From contig JACEHZ010000592.1 in NCBI GenBank assembly GCA_017893485.1, positions 1,630,509 through 1,694,508 on the forward strand: a DNA stretch of 64,000 bases. The letters run 5' to 3'. Below are positions 21,550-33,082 of this stretch, one piece after another. Source of the DNA: Hemerocallis citrina (lineage: Eukaryota; Streptophyta; Magnoliopsida; Asparagales; Asphodelaceae). The notes under the pieces were generated by a model. That model worked only from the letters and a program-made list of their open reading frames with translations. It was not told the DNA's origin and ran no database searches. How positions within the stretch are numbered: the first letter of the stretch is position 1; each line of letters starts with the position of its first letter. The position numbers and the translations under genes were made by a program.

Positions 21550-22229
21550 TGTTGGGGTTTGTGGATCCAATACACGATAATGAGTTGAAGAAGATAGTCG
21601 GGAAAGAGAGTCGAAGTGGGAGCAACAGGTCAAGAGTAGCAAGAGCTACAACAGAGTTACGGTCGATCGCACCCCCCCGACCGCCCAGGCAAGACGACCG
21701 GTCGACCGCACAGTCGACCGTCCCGATCTCTGACACAACTCTATAGCTTGAAGGAATGACCGGTCAACCGACTCACTCTCTGTTGAATTTCGTGCAGTCG
21801 AGGGAAAAGACCGGTCGACCGTCAAGATGGACCGGTCGACCGTCTCGACGCTGAATAGATGAACGGCTGAGATTAAAGATGTGGAATCCTATATATATTG
21901 TATTGTGTACGATTTTAGGGTTAACTGAAACAAACTGAAAAGAAAAAGAGAGATCTACAGCCGTCATTAAGAGAGAGGGAGATAGAGAAAAACCCTACAC
22001 CTTGGTGGTGAGTTCTTAAGAGATTTGTAAAACCTAATCTTTATATTTCTAGTGAAAATCGCAGGAGTGCCTCTGCGTGGGAAAGTAGCCATTGTTTGGG
22101 TGAACCTCGATAAAAATCTTGTGTGTTCTTGTATGTTGCTTTTGCTTGTTCTTTCTTCTCTTGTTTTGATTCTATAGTTCCTGCATCTCGTCGTCGTTGT
22201 TGAGTTTATTCCGCAGTTAGAATTCAACA
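21550..22229 (+). repeat. 5' LTR, copia element
   Basis: 680 bp, matching 26381-27061 end to end with scattered substitutions. TATATATAT at 21890-21898 is the likely TATA box. CCGGTCGACCG boxes occur at 21698-21708, 21811-21821 and 21832-21842, with a degenerate one near 21761. Confidence 0.95.
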
Positions 22230-22232
22230 AAG

Positions 22233-22246
22233 TGGTATTAGAGTTA
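22233..22246 (+). other. Primer-binding site, copia 5' end
   Basis: TGGTATTAGAGTTA is a decayed form of the initiator-Met tRNA site TGGTATCAGAGC, seen intact in the second copy at 27065. Confidence 0.85.
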
Positions 22247-22268
22247 CAGGTCGGTAGTCTTGATTGAG

Positions 22269-23050
22269 ATGGGGGACAAGAGTAGAGTCAAGGAGTTTGA
22301 TGGAACGAATTTCACAATGTGGAATATCCAAATGATTGCGTATGTCCGACAGAATGATCTAGATGATCCGTTGTTTGGTGTGAAGCTAGAGGGGGCGAAG
22401 GTCAATCCAATTGCTTTGGTGGCCTGGAATAGATTGGATTAGAAAGCGCTTGGGCAGATTCAGTTGTCGCTGAGCAGGAAGGCGTTATTTCACATTGAGA
22501 AGGGAAAAAACCGCAAAGGAGATAATGGAGATTTTGACAGATATATTTGAGAAGCAGAATGCAGTGAATTAGATCTTACACCTAAAGAAGTTAGTTAACT
22601 TGAAGTTATCAGAAAGGGGTTCAGTTGTTGAGCACATCAACAATTTCTATATGATTTACAATCAGATGGAACCGTTGGGTTTAAAGTTTGAGGAGAGGGC
22701 ACAATCGTTGTTGTTGCTATCCAGTTTTCTCGATAGTTACGGTACAGTAGAGCAGACTATTACTAGCACCATGACAGATACGACAACCCTAAAGGATGTT
22801 ATAAGCAGCATCATGAATGAGGATGCAAGGAGAAAAAGGCATGGAGAGACTTCGATATCATATCCTAGCAATACCGCGCTATCAGTTGATAACCGTGGTA
22901 GAAGTAATAAGAGAGAGAGGTCGCAAAGTAGAAATCACAGGTCCAAGCCAAGAACAGGACATCACAAAGATGATTGTTGGTACTGCAAAAAGCCAGGATA
23001 CATGAGAAACCAATGCGAGGAGTATAAGAAAGCACAAGCAGGGTCACAGG
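22269..23050 (+). pseudogene. gag: Copia Gag, broken
   Basis: Gag packages the element RNA. The N-terminus (GDKSRVKEFDGTNF, then AYVRQ) and the following UBN2-type domain are readable. In-frame TAG stops lie at 22441 and about 22572, both where the second copy has CAG, and a frameshift lies near 22505. The zinc knuckle near 22975-23018 is CX2CX4YX4C: the zinc-binding His is replaced by Tyr, while the second copy keeps His. Confidence 0.9.
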
Positions 23051-23099
23051 TAGCCAATGTGATAAGTATTGAACCCCGTCTCAATGAATTATGTTTATT

Positions 23100-24320
23100 T
23101 GCTGGATTTAATATTTTGCAAGATGATTGGTGTGTAGACTCAGGTGCTTCTTATCATTGTACTCCCATGAGGGATGTTTTTGAGGAATACAGGACAGGTG
23201 ACTTTGGTGCAGTTTCAGTTGGTAATGGGCAGATATGTCCAGTTGTGGGTAGAGGCACTGTGAGAGTGAAGGCACGCAATGGTGGGCAATTGGTCTTGTA
23301 TGATATAAGACATATTCCGAGCTTGAAGAAAAACTTGATCTCAACTAGCAAACTAGACAAAGAAGGATTTACAACAACCTTTGGGCATGAAAAATGAAAG
23401 GTGACTAGAGGTGTCAGGTTGGTGGCAAAAGGAAAATGTGGTTACACATTGTATTTACTCAGGGGAGATGATTCAGGTGATATCATTGCTACAGCATCAG
23501 TATGTTGTTTCTCTTCAATTCTATGGCATGTTAGGCTAGGGCACCTTGGTGAAAAGAGTGTCGAGCAGCTTTGTTCTAGAGATCTTTTGCCGGGACTGAA
23601 GAAGATTGAGATGGATTTTTGTGAGAATTGCGTGATAGGCAAACAGAAGTCAGTTAGTTTTCAGTTGGGTGGACATGAGAAGAAGCTTGCAAAGCGAGAG
23701 TTGGTACATGCAGATGTGTGGGTTTTATCTCAGGAATTCTCTTATGGTGGTAAGAGATACTTCGTCACATTCATAGATGATGCTACTAGAAAGGTTTGGG
23801 TTTATGCAATTCACAAAAAATCAAAAGTTTTTTAGGCTTTCAGAGCTTGGAAGGCTAGAATTGAGAATGAGACGGGTTGCGGGTGAAAGCAATCAAGTCA
23901 GACAACGGAGGTGAGTACACAGGCAAAGAGTTTGTTAACAATTTGGCTAAGAAAGGTATCAGAGGAATCAAGACAATTCCTAAGACTCCACAGGAGAATG
24001 GTGTAGCAGAAAGGATGAACCGCACGATACTCAAAAGGCCGAGATGCATGAGACTTCATGCGGGTCTTCCGGTCTATCTTTGGGCCGCTACAGTTGATAC
24101 ACCAGTGTACTTGATTAACCGTTGCCCGTCTAATGCCCTTGATGGGACCATTTCAGAAGAACTATGGTCCGGTAAAACTGTTAATTATTCGCATTTGAAA
24201 GTTTATGGTTGTATGGCATATGCACTAATTGACAGAGACGAAAGAGAGAAGTTGGACTCTAAGTTCAGGAGATGTGTCTTCATTGGCTACGGTGGCGATG
24301 AGTATGGTTACAAGCTTTAG
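23100..24320 (+). pseudogene. pol: Copia protease and integrase, broken
   Basis: Protease active site DSGAS is near 23138. The GAG-pre-integrase zinc-binding region (WHVRLGHL ... CENCVIGK) follows at 23520-23650. The integrase core is seen as FVTFIDDATR, then SDNGGEYTG and QENGVAER, which supply the D, D and E positions. Stops occur at about 23396 and 23833, and the frame changes near 23870. This would cut the polyprotein and insert the cDNA if intact. Confidence 0.9.
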
Positions 24321-24787
24321 AATTTTTTGGATAACAAAGTCATTCGCAGCAGGAATGTAGTGTTCAATGAAGAAGTCCTATACAAGGACAGGCACACAGG
24401 TCAAGACAGTACAACCAGTTCAGAATCAGATTGAGGTTCAGACTCGGACTCAGATTCAGATTCTGAAGGCGGCCCTAGTGGTTGGGGCCCTACAGTGTAG
24501 CAGCAGGTACAGGTACCACAAGCAGCATAGGAGGCTCATGGTGAGCCTATTGGGATGAGCAGGTTATACAAGACGAACAGATACAGCCAGAACAGTTCGG
24601 GGAACCTGAACCGGTCGGTGAACCGTACCCACGTTGAGGAGATCGACACGAGAGAGGAGGCCAACTAGGATATTTGATCCATCAGCTAGTGTTGTTCACG
24701 AGCATGTTCTGTACACGGATTCGGGGGACCCAGAGACTCATGAGAAGGCTTTAAGGGATGAGGCTTGAATTCAGTGGGAGTCAGCCA

Positions 24788-26282
24788 TGAGGGACGAGAT
24801 GAACTCCTTGGAACAGAACCAAACTTGGGAGTTGACCAAGTTACCCGCAGGGAAGCGCGCTCTTATGAACAAATGGATTTTTAGAGTCAAAGATGAGGCA
24901 GATGGCCGTAAGAGGTACAAGGCCAAACTTTTGTGAAAAAATTCTCTCAAAGAGAATATGTCGATTATAGTGAGATCTTTGCACCGGTTGTGAAGATGGC
25001 TTTTATTAGGGTTCTGCTCAGTGTTGTGGCAGTTGAAGACTTGCACTTAGAGCAGTTGGATGTGAAGACAGCATTTCTCCATGGTGATGTCGAAGAAGAG
25101 CTGTATATGAAACAACCCACAGGTTTTGAAGCTAAAGGAAATAAAGACATGGTATGTCGACTGAAGAAGAGTCTTTATAGGCTCAAACAAGCACCGCGGC
25201 AATGGTACTTGAAGTTTGACTGCTTCATGAGAGGAAAAGGTTTTGATAGGTGCGAAACAGATCATTGTGTGTATGTTCGTAAATATGAGGACAATGATAC
25301 AGTTATCTTGGCATTGTATGTGGACGACATGCTATTAGTAGATTCATGTATGGAGAAGATCAAGGAAGTGAAAAAGTTGCTAGCTTCGGAGTTTTCAATG
25401 AAGGACTTGGGTGAAGCAAAGAAAATCTTTGGCATGAAGATTAGTAGAAACAGGAGAAGCAAGAAGCTTTGGTTATCTCAAGCGGACTATGTGAAAAAGT
25501 TGTTGAAGAGATTCAATATGGATGGCGCGAGGTCAGTCACTTGTCCCTTGGCTGCTGACTTCAAGTTATCAATGGACTTGTGTCCTAAGACGGATGCGGA
25601 GATGGAGAAAATGGCTGCTATTCCTTATGCCTCAGCCGTTGGGAGTTTGATGTATGCGATGGTCTCTACAAGACCGGACATCGCACAAGCAGTGGGAGTT
25701 GTCAGCCGGTACATGAAGAATCCAGGTAAACAGCATTGGGATGCATTAAGGTGGATTCTTAGATATCTAACAGGTACTTCAGATCACTCTCTTTGTTTTG
25801 GGGAAGATTTTTTGCATGTACATGGTTATGTGGATGCAGATTTTTTTGGCGATCGTGATGGTTGCAGAAGTACTACAGGGTGTGTATTTACAGTTGGTGG
25901 AACAGCTGTTAGTTGGGCTTCACAGTTACAAAAGGTTGTAGCACAGTCAACCACGGAGTCAGAGTATATGGCACTTATAGAAGCGACGAAAGACATGTTG
26001 TGAATTTCGGAGCTTATGAAACAGTTGGGCAGGAAGCAACCCATAGGTGAACTATGGTGTGACAGTCAAAGTACAGTTTTCTTGGCAAAAAACTCGGCAT
26101 ATCACTCTAGGACTCGGCACATTCAAATGAAGTATCATTTTGTCAGAATAGCGATTGAGAAGAAATGGTTGAAGCTAACTAAGATTCTTGGTACTAAGAA
26201 TCCGGCGGATATGCTCACTAAGGTGGTGGATAGCAAAAAACATCAGTTTTGCTATACCGCTATCGGATTGTCTCTAGGTTAA
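24788..26282 (+). pseudogene. pol: Copia reverse transcriptase and RNase H, broken
   Basis: Copia-type RT motifs are in order: KWIFRVKDEADG, LDVKTAFLHGD, and the catalytic box LYVDDMLL near 25315. RNase H follows with DADFFGDRDG, STTESEYMAL and WCDSQSTVFLAKN. A frameshift lies at about 24930 and a stop at 26001. 24321-24787, between integrase and RT, is a low-complexity linker in several frames. Confidence 0.93.
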
Positions 26283-26380
26283 TTGTTGAGGAGACTCGCA
26301 AAGGCACAGGACTAGACTAGGCCAATGGAAGAATGAAGAATAGGTTAGAGACTTCGTGTATATGTCTCCAAGTGGGAGAT

Positions 26381-27061
26381 TGTTGGGATTTGTGGATCTA
26401 ATACACGATAATGAGTTGAAGAAGATAGTCGGGAAGGAGAGTCGAAGTGAGAGCAACAGGTTAAGAGTAGCAAGAGCTACAGCAGAGTTGCGGTCGACCG
26501 CACCCCCCGACCGCCCAAACAAGACAACCGGTCGACCGCGTAGTTGACCGTCCCGCTTTCTGACTCAACTCTATAGCTTGAAGGAATGACCGGTCGACTG
26601 CGCAGTCGACTGACCCGCTCTCTGTTGGATTTCGTGCAGTCGAGAAAGAAGACCGGTCGACAGTCAAGATGGACCGGTCGACCGTCCCGATGCTGAATCG
26701 ATGAACAGCTGAGATTAGAGATGTGAAATCCTATATATATTGTATTGTGTACGATTTTAGGATTAACTGAAACAAACTGAAAAGAAAAAGAGAGATCTAC
26801 AACCGTCATTAAGAAAGAAGGAGATAAAGAGAAACCCTACACCTTGATGGTGAGTTCTTGAGAGATTTGTAAAACCTAATTTTCATATTTCTAGTGAAAA
26901 TCGCAGGAGTGCATCTGTGCGGAAAAGTAGCCATTGTTTGGGTGAACCTCGATAAAAAACTTGTGTGTTGCTTTTGCTTGTTCTTTCTTCTCTTATTTTG
27001 ATTCTATAGTTCCTGCAACTCGTCGTCATTGTTGAGTTTATTCCGCAGTTAGAATTCAACA
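26381..27061 (+). repeat. Second copia LTR
   Basis: 681 bp with TGTTGGG start and TTCAACA end. It is both the 3' LTR of the element to its left and the 5' LTR of the truncated copy to its right. TATA-like TATATATAT at 26732-26740. Confidence 0.95.
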
Positions 27062-27064
27062 AAG

Positions 27065-27078
27065 TGGTATCAGAGCTA
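27065..27078 (+). other. Primer-binding site of the second copia copy
   Basis: TGGTATCAGAGCTA matches the initiator-Met tRNA 3' end. Confidence 0.9.
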
Positions 27079-27100
27079 GAGGTTGGTAATCTTGATTGAG

Positions 27101-28130
27101 ATGGGGGACAAGAGTAGAGTCAAGAAGTTCGATGGAACGAATTTCACAATGTGGAAAATCCAAATGATTGCGTATGTCCGACAGAAGGATCTAGATGATC
27201 CGTTGTTTGGTATGAAGCCAGAGGAGGTAGAGGTCGATCCAGTTGCTTTGGCGGCCTGCAATAGATTGAATCAGAAAGCGCTTGGACAGATTCAGTTGTC
27301 GCTGAGCAGAAAGGCGCTATTTCACATTGAGAAGGCAAGAACCGCAAAGGATACAATGGAGATTTTGACAGATATGTTTGCGAAGCCGAATGCAGCGAAT
27401 CAGATCTTACACCTAAAGAAATTGGTTAACTTGAAGTTATCAGAAAGGAGTTCGGTTGCTGAGCACATCAACAATTTCTATATGATTTACAATCAGATGA
27501 AATCGTCGAGTTTAAAGTTTGAGAAGAGGACACAATCGTTGTTGTTGCTATCCAGTCTTCCAGATAGTTACGATACAGTAGAGCAGACTATTACTAGCAC
27601 TATGACAGATACGACAACCCTGAAGGATGTTATAAGCACATCATGAATGAGGATGCAAGGAGAAAAATGCATGAAAAGACTTCGGTGTCATATCCTAGCA
27701 ATACCGCGCTGTTAGTTGATAACCGTGGTAGAAGTAACAACAGAGGGAGGTCGCAAAGCAGGAATCACAGGTCCACGCCAAGAACAGGACATCGCAAAGA
27801 TAAATGTTGGTATTGCAAGAAACCAAGACACAAGAGAGACCAATGCGAGAGTATAAGAAAGCACAAGCAGGATCACAGGTAGCCAATGTGGTAAGTATTA
27901 AACCCCGTCTAGATGAATTGTGTTTATCTGCTGGATTTAATATTTTGCAAGATGATTGCTGTGTAGACTCAGGTGCTTCTTATCATTGTACTCCCATGAG
28001 GGATGTTTTTGAGGATTACAGGACAGGTGATTTTGGTGCAGTTTCAGTTGGTAATAGACAGATATGTCCAGTTGTTAGTAGAGGCACTGTGCGCTTGAAA
28101 GCTCGCAATGGTGAGCAATTGGTCTTGTAT
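27101..28130 (+). pseudogene. gag: Second copia gag and start of protease, truncated
   Basis: Collinear with 22269-23300 and in better condition: the two gag stops are absent and the zinc knuckle CWYCKKPRHKRDQC is complete. A one-base-type shift relative to the first copy occurs near 27635 and another near 27850. The protease site DSGAS is at about 27968. Homology to the first copy stops abruptly at about 28130, in the protease region; the rest of pol is missing. Confidence 0.9.
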
Positions 28131-28924
28131 GAGACTCCTATTTCACAATTGGTTGGCCAGAGTTTTTTAAGTAAGCAACATGATGATATTAGGTCCATAT
28201 GCTACTAGGCTTTAAGTCTAGCTCACCAGTTTTGTTTAGTCTCTCTAACCGAGTCTAACATTTTAGTTTACAGATACCCTATACTGGAAAATGAAGTATG
28301 GTAAAGGATATAATCAATACCGTCTTTCAACGCTAACCACTATTACGCACTTACAAGCTTCATTTAATTCAGAATGAGCTAGGATGGGCGTGGACCTTAC
28401 AGTATTAACAAAAACCATAATAGTAACATAATCTAATTCATAGCAACAACGTCAAGATCGATGTCACATCAAAGCAGTAAGAGAAAAGGATAAAATAACA
28501 GACTTCAAGCCTAGTATGAACTCATATAACTGGGAGCAGATGGTACACAAAATTCATCTCTTGAATAGGGCAACCAACCCATCATCATTCAAGATACAAT
28601 GGCAACTTTCATGTATATCAGCCATTTCATCAAAAAGAAAATCTATTATGATACAAATGTCCGTTCTGCATAAGTCCCCAAAATTAAAATCTGATGCATA
28701 TCGTATATAAGTTGTTTTTGAATTTATGCCACGCCACACCAAATCATTCAGAGCCAGTACTCAATGAAATTTAGAGACTTACTGTAAAGCAACAGAGAGA
28801 AGATATAATTTTTATCACTGTACAAAATTCATATAACCATCATTAATTATCATTGAAAATCTCAATATGTTATTATGATTAATATTGTTTAAGAAAATTA
28901 AAAAAAAAAAAATATATATATATA
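28131..28924. other. Host-like AT-rich DNA, no feature seen
   Basis: Sequence between the copia truncation and the gypsy LTR. It ends in a TA run where the gypsy element inserted. Confidence 0.4.
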
Positions 28925-29521
28925 TAATGCGGTTTGTTTTTGGGAGGCGTGTGGATGCACCAGGCGTGAGTTCTTACTCGATTTGTATTGATGGAGGAAA
29001 CTCCTATGCAGACGGCCCTCGGCTGAACGAACGGTACTAAGGTAGGTGGTAGTGAGGTGGAGGCTGATGCTCGGCTCGAATCGAGTGGCTCGTATCCGAG
29101 GTCTCGTGTACCTGCAGACGGTCTTGGAACACCGGGGTTGGTTCCGGTGGCAGACCCTCCGACGATCTAATCAGTCACTAAGAGAGAGAGTAACAGTAAC
29201 TAGGGTTTTGGTGGGAAAAGATCGATTACCTGAATCCAGGGGTAGGGGTCTGGTATTTATAGGAGAAACCAACCGGGTCTGGACCCGGTTGCCCGTGAGG
29301 CTGAAGCGGTGGGAACCCGGGCGGTATAGGGCTGACGTGGCATACGCCCAGACGGGTTTCGGGCTGACATGGTAGACGCCCGAGTGGTTTTCGGGCTGAC
29401 GTGGCAGCGGCCCGGACGGTTTTCCGACACTGACGTAGCGGATCCGGGGGATCAGAAGGTGCGCGCATCCTGAGGGGACCCCGTGGCCCAGGATGGGCCA
29501 CGTCATTTCTAACCCATATCA
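28925..29521 (-). repeat. 3' LTR, Tat-lineage element
   Basis: 597 bp, homologous to 42729-43309. On the minus strand it starts TGATATGGG; the final CA is mutated to TA. The minus-strand TATAAATA (29254-29261) is the likely TATA box. Confidence 0.93.
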
Positions 29522-29537
29522 CAAGCCCCACACTCCT
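29522..29537 (-). other. Polypurine-like tract beside the 3' LTR
   Basis: The minus strand reads GGAGTGTGGGGCTTG directly before the LTR, where plus-strand priming would start. Confidence 0.5.
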
Positions 29538-29739
29538 GTAGGGCTGGGTGAACCTGCCGTGTAGGAGTGATTCTTCGCCTCTGTAGGAAGAGCAAGGTGG
29601 AAGGTGCGGTGAGAAAGTAGGTTTTGCTACTTCCAAAAGAGGCCAGGGGGTAGGAGGAAGGGATCCCTTATCGGAGTTTGCGCGGGATGCTAAGCGTAGA
29701 AGAGACGGAGTGATGCTCGCCGAGCCTCGGGGTCGGCAG

Positions 29740-30120
29740 ACGAGCCTCGAAGGTCGGCGGACGACCCCCTCGCTAGTTTGAAGAGCGAGGGGATGCCGAG
29801 GCCGATCTCGTTGGAGCTCGGCTTGCCGAGCATATGGGGTCGATAAAGGAGCTCCGAGGGTCGGTAGACGATCCTCTCGCTAGTTGGAAGAGCGAAGGGA
29901 CGTCGAGGTCGATCTCGTTGGAGCTCAGCTTGCCAAGCGTCTGGGGCTGATAGAGGAGCTCCGAGGATCGGTAGACGATCCTCTCGCTAGTTGGAAGAGC
30001 GAGGGGACGTCGAGGTCGATCTCGTTGGAGCTCGGCTTGTCGAGCATCTGAGGTTGATAGAGGAGCTCCGAGAGTCGGCAAGCGAGCTGTTGCTTGCGGA
30101 ATGTTGAGGGTCGGCGGGCG
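29740..30120. repeat. About 108-bp tandem repeats, three to four units
   Basis: GAGCTCCGAG recurs at 29849, about 29956 and about 30063. Units contain GTCGAGGTCGATCTCGTTGG. Arrays like this lie between the antisense gene and the 3' LTR. Confidence 0.8.
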
Positions 30121-30299
30121 AGTCATGAGGGCCAGTGGACGGCCCTCTCGCTAGTTGGAAGAGCGAGGGGCCGTCGAGGTCGATCTTTGCTGGAGCTTGG
30201 TTCGCCGAGCGCTAGGGGTCGGCAGCCGATCCCCAGTCTGTGGGACAAAGGAGGGTTTTGGGGCTCGCGATTCCATCCGAGCTCCGAGCCTCCCGTGTA

Positions 30300-31330
30300 A
30301 AGAGGGGGGCTTATGGGGGCTCGTGATGCTATCCGAGCGTCGACCATCTCGTTGAATAGGAGAGGAAGTTGCGGCACGGAATGCTGTCCGAGCTCCGAGC
30401 TTACCGACGAGCAGAGAAGGAGAAGTGGCTCGGGATTTCATCCGAGCTCCGAGCCCCCTGTCGACAGGGAGAAAGTGGGGTGGCTCAGGATTCTATCCGA
30501 GCGTCGACCCTTCTGTGAATAGAAGAGGAATTTATGGCTCGGGATCTTATCCGAGCTCCGTGCCCCCTTGACAACAGAGAAAGAGGTGGGGCTCGTGATG
30601 CCATCTGAGCGTCAATCCTTCTGTAAAAATAGAAGAGGAATTTTTGGCTCGCAATTTCATCCGCGCTCCGAACTTCATCGTCAACAGAGAGAAAGTGCGG
30701 CTTGTGAAGCTATCCGAGCGTCGACCCTTCTGTGAAAATAGAAGAGGAATTTATGGCTCGGGATTTCATCCGAGCTCCGAGCTCCCTTGACAACAGAGAA
30801 AGAGGTGCGGCTCATGATGCCATCCGAGCGTCGACCCTTCTGTGAAAATAGAAGAGGAATTTTTGGCTCGCAATTTTATCCGAGCTCCAAACTTCATCGT
30901 CAACAGAGAGAAAGTGCGGCTCGTGAAGCCATCCGAGCGTCGACCCTTTTGTGAAAATAGAAGAGAATTTTTTGGCTCGCGATTTTATCCGAGCTCCGAA
31001 CTTCATCGTCAACAGGGAGAAAGTGCGGCTCGTGAAACCATCCGAGCATCGACCCTTCTGTGAAAATAGAAGAAGAATTTATGGCTCGCGATTTCATCCG
31101 AGCTCCGAACTCCTTTGACAACAGAAAAAGAGGTGCGGCTCGTGATGCCATCCGAGCGTCGACCCTTCTGTGAAAATAGAAGAGGAATTTATGGCTCGCG
31201 ATTTCATCCGAGCGTCGACCCTCATGCAACAATAGAAGGGGATTGTGGCTCGCGGTGCCATCCGAGCGTCGACCCTTCTGTGAAAAATAGAAGAGGAATT
31301 GTGGCTCGCGGTGCCATCCGAGCCCCGAGC
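30300..31330. repeat. About 109-bp array made of two 54-55-bp halves
   Basis: TCCGAGCG-type landmarks fall at 30496, 30604, 30713, 30823, 30932, 31041 and 31151 (108-110 apart), then at 31207, 31261 and 31316 (54-56 apart). Each half carries GGCTCGCG...ATCCGAGC. The same core makes up the array at 36548-36970. Confidence 0.88.
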
Positions 31331-31526
31331 TTTGTTGACTTGTCGAGAGAAATCCGCTGTGTGAGGAACAAAGGCATGGGGGTAGTTTAGGTAATTCCAC
31401 TCCCACCGCTGACGTCAGGAGCGCAAGGATCGAAGTGTCTCCAGATCTTGGCGGCCGTTAGATCTTGATGGTTAAGATCCAACGGCCAGATCTTAATTGC
31501 GGAAATCGAGGAGTCGCTTTATTCCT

Positions 31527-31532
31527 TATAAA
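31527..31532 (+). promoter_or_regulatory. TATA box of the antisense gene
   Basis: TATAAA, followed by a CT-rich leader (31533-31597) and an ATG at 31599. This looks like a plant RNA polymerase II core promoter and faces opposite to the retrotransposon's own transcription. Confidence 0.55.
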
Positions 31533-31598
31533 CCCCCTCCACCCTTTTCACTTTTTTTTCTTCATTTCTTTACTCTCACTCTCCACTTTTTCAAGGAC

Positions 31599-33012
31599 AT
31601 GTTTTTTACTTGCCGTCGGCGACATTTTCTGGTGATCGTTCAGTAACTTTTCAGGTTAGTACTCTCTGTTTTGTAATATCGCGCGTTCAGTCCGGATCCG
31701 AGGCCAGCTCGTCGGGTCGCTCCACGAAGGAGTCCGAGTCCGAGACGTCCTTGTCCTTAGGCAAGTATAAGGTGAAGCAGGAGGTCCTGACAGATCCTGG
31801 GTCGGCTAGTAGTGACGACGTTGCCTTCATAGTGTCGCCCCAAAGATCCCAAGGTCGGGGAAGGAACCGGTAGACGAAGGCGAAGAGCAGGAGGAAGAGG
31901 ATGAGGAGAGTCTGGAGGGTCAGGGAGCCGGGGTTGAAGAGGAGGAGGGAGATGACGAGGAGGATCAGGGCGCCGAAGGCGAAGAGGAGGGGGAGGATGA
32001 GGATCAGGAGGATCCGGATATCGATGATGAGGATGAGGAGGATGAGGGCGATGTTGATGATGAGGATGAGGATGCTGAAGAGGGTGCTGGCGAAGGCATA
32101 GCAGGAAGGTCGGTCAGGGATGACCTTCCACCTCTCCTACCTTTGTCGACGCCGTCTCCCGAGAGGAAGGCTCGTCCTCGCCGGAAGAAACGGAAGCTGA
32201 CTATCCCGGACAGTCCTCCTCCGCATGATGAGTATGCACCCCGGCCGGGGCTCGAGTTCCCCCCAGTCTCCTTCAAAAATCCGAGGTCAATTCGGATGTA
32301 TCCTGATGATGTCAAGGACATAGGCCCTATCCCTCCCGTGCCAGGTGAAGAGGGCCGAGTGAAGATTCGGATGGACAGCATCTCGTGCATATTGAGGGCG
32401 GACTATCTCCATATTCTGAGGGCCTCTTATTTCATCCCGCGGGAGTTCGAGGTCTTCATTCCGAGCCCCGGCATTCGGCCCACCACGGTTCTGGAGCCGG
32501 GCTATTGTATGTTTCCTGAGGATGCATTCGCCTCAGGCCTGAAGCTGCCTCTGCATCCCTTTGTCAAGAGGGTCTTGAATTGGGCGAAACTATGCCCCAT
32601 GCAGTACGACCCGAACTCTTGGAAGCACTTGATCTGCTTCATTCTGAGGTGCCAAGAAAAGGGGGTGAAGCCGAGGTTGACGTACTTCCGAGCCATCCTA
32701 GGGATCAGCTCGCTTGGAGATCAGGAAAGGATTTTCTACTTCTCACCCAGGCCGTACAAGAAGATCATGCACGGCCATCCGGATTCTATCAAAGGGTGGG
32801 AAGAGAAGTATTTTGTGGTGCGGAGTGAGAAGGCTTGGAGAATACCGATCCAGTGGAGCTTCTCAAGCCGTACCATAAACCTCCGAAGCGAAGCGACCTA
32901 ACAGCAAAGGAGTGGAAGCGAGTGGAGAAGATAGTTAGGGGGCACAGTATTGCGTGGCCTCGAGTGACAGAGCTGTACCTCCCCCGGGCCGGACTGAGCC
33001 CGGCCGACCCTA
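31599..33012 (+). pseudogene. Antisense gene of Tat element, exon 1 (gypsy-type transposon domain)
   Basis: First exon of a gene on the strand opposite to gag-pol. It has a Ser-rich start (about 31690-31830), a long Glu/Asp-rich tract (31870-32090), a basic RKARPRRKKRK patch (32165), then a domain with CMFPEDAFASGLKLPLHPF, VLNWAKLCPMQYDPNSWK and HGHPDSIKGWEEKYFVV. This resembles the plant family annotated as putative gypsy-type transposon (Transposase_28); its biochemical role is unknown. The copy at 63180-64000 is clearly homologous. Frameshifts lie near 31850 and 32855, and the true start codon is unresolved. The exon ends at GACCCTA|GTATGT. Confidence 0.75.
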
Positions 33013-33082
33013 GTATGTTTCGTTCTGAATTTTTCATCTTTCAGCCTTCGTGTTAACTTTAGCCTCTTTTTCATTCTTGCAG

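Larger units (their letters stand above)
21550..27061 (+). mobile_element. Ty1/copia retrotransposon, full length but decayed
   Basis: Two direct LTRs (21550-22229 and 26381-27061) enclose gag and pol in copia order: Gag, protease, integrase, reverse transcriptase, RNase H. The LTRs begin TGTTGGG and end TTCAACA. A purine-rich AAGTGGGAGAT lies directly before the right LTR. Every protein has stops or shifts. It is followed without a gap by a second, truncated internal region. Confidence 0.95.

Noticed and set aside
31655..31690. Possible extra intron near the start of the antisense gene (CAG|GTTAGT ... TTCAG)
   Set aside because: Only 36 bp, too short for a plant intron; the start of this gene is left unresolved instead.
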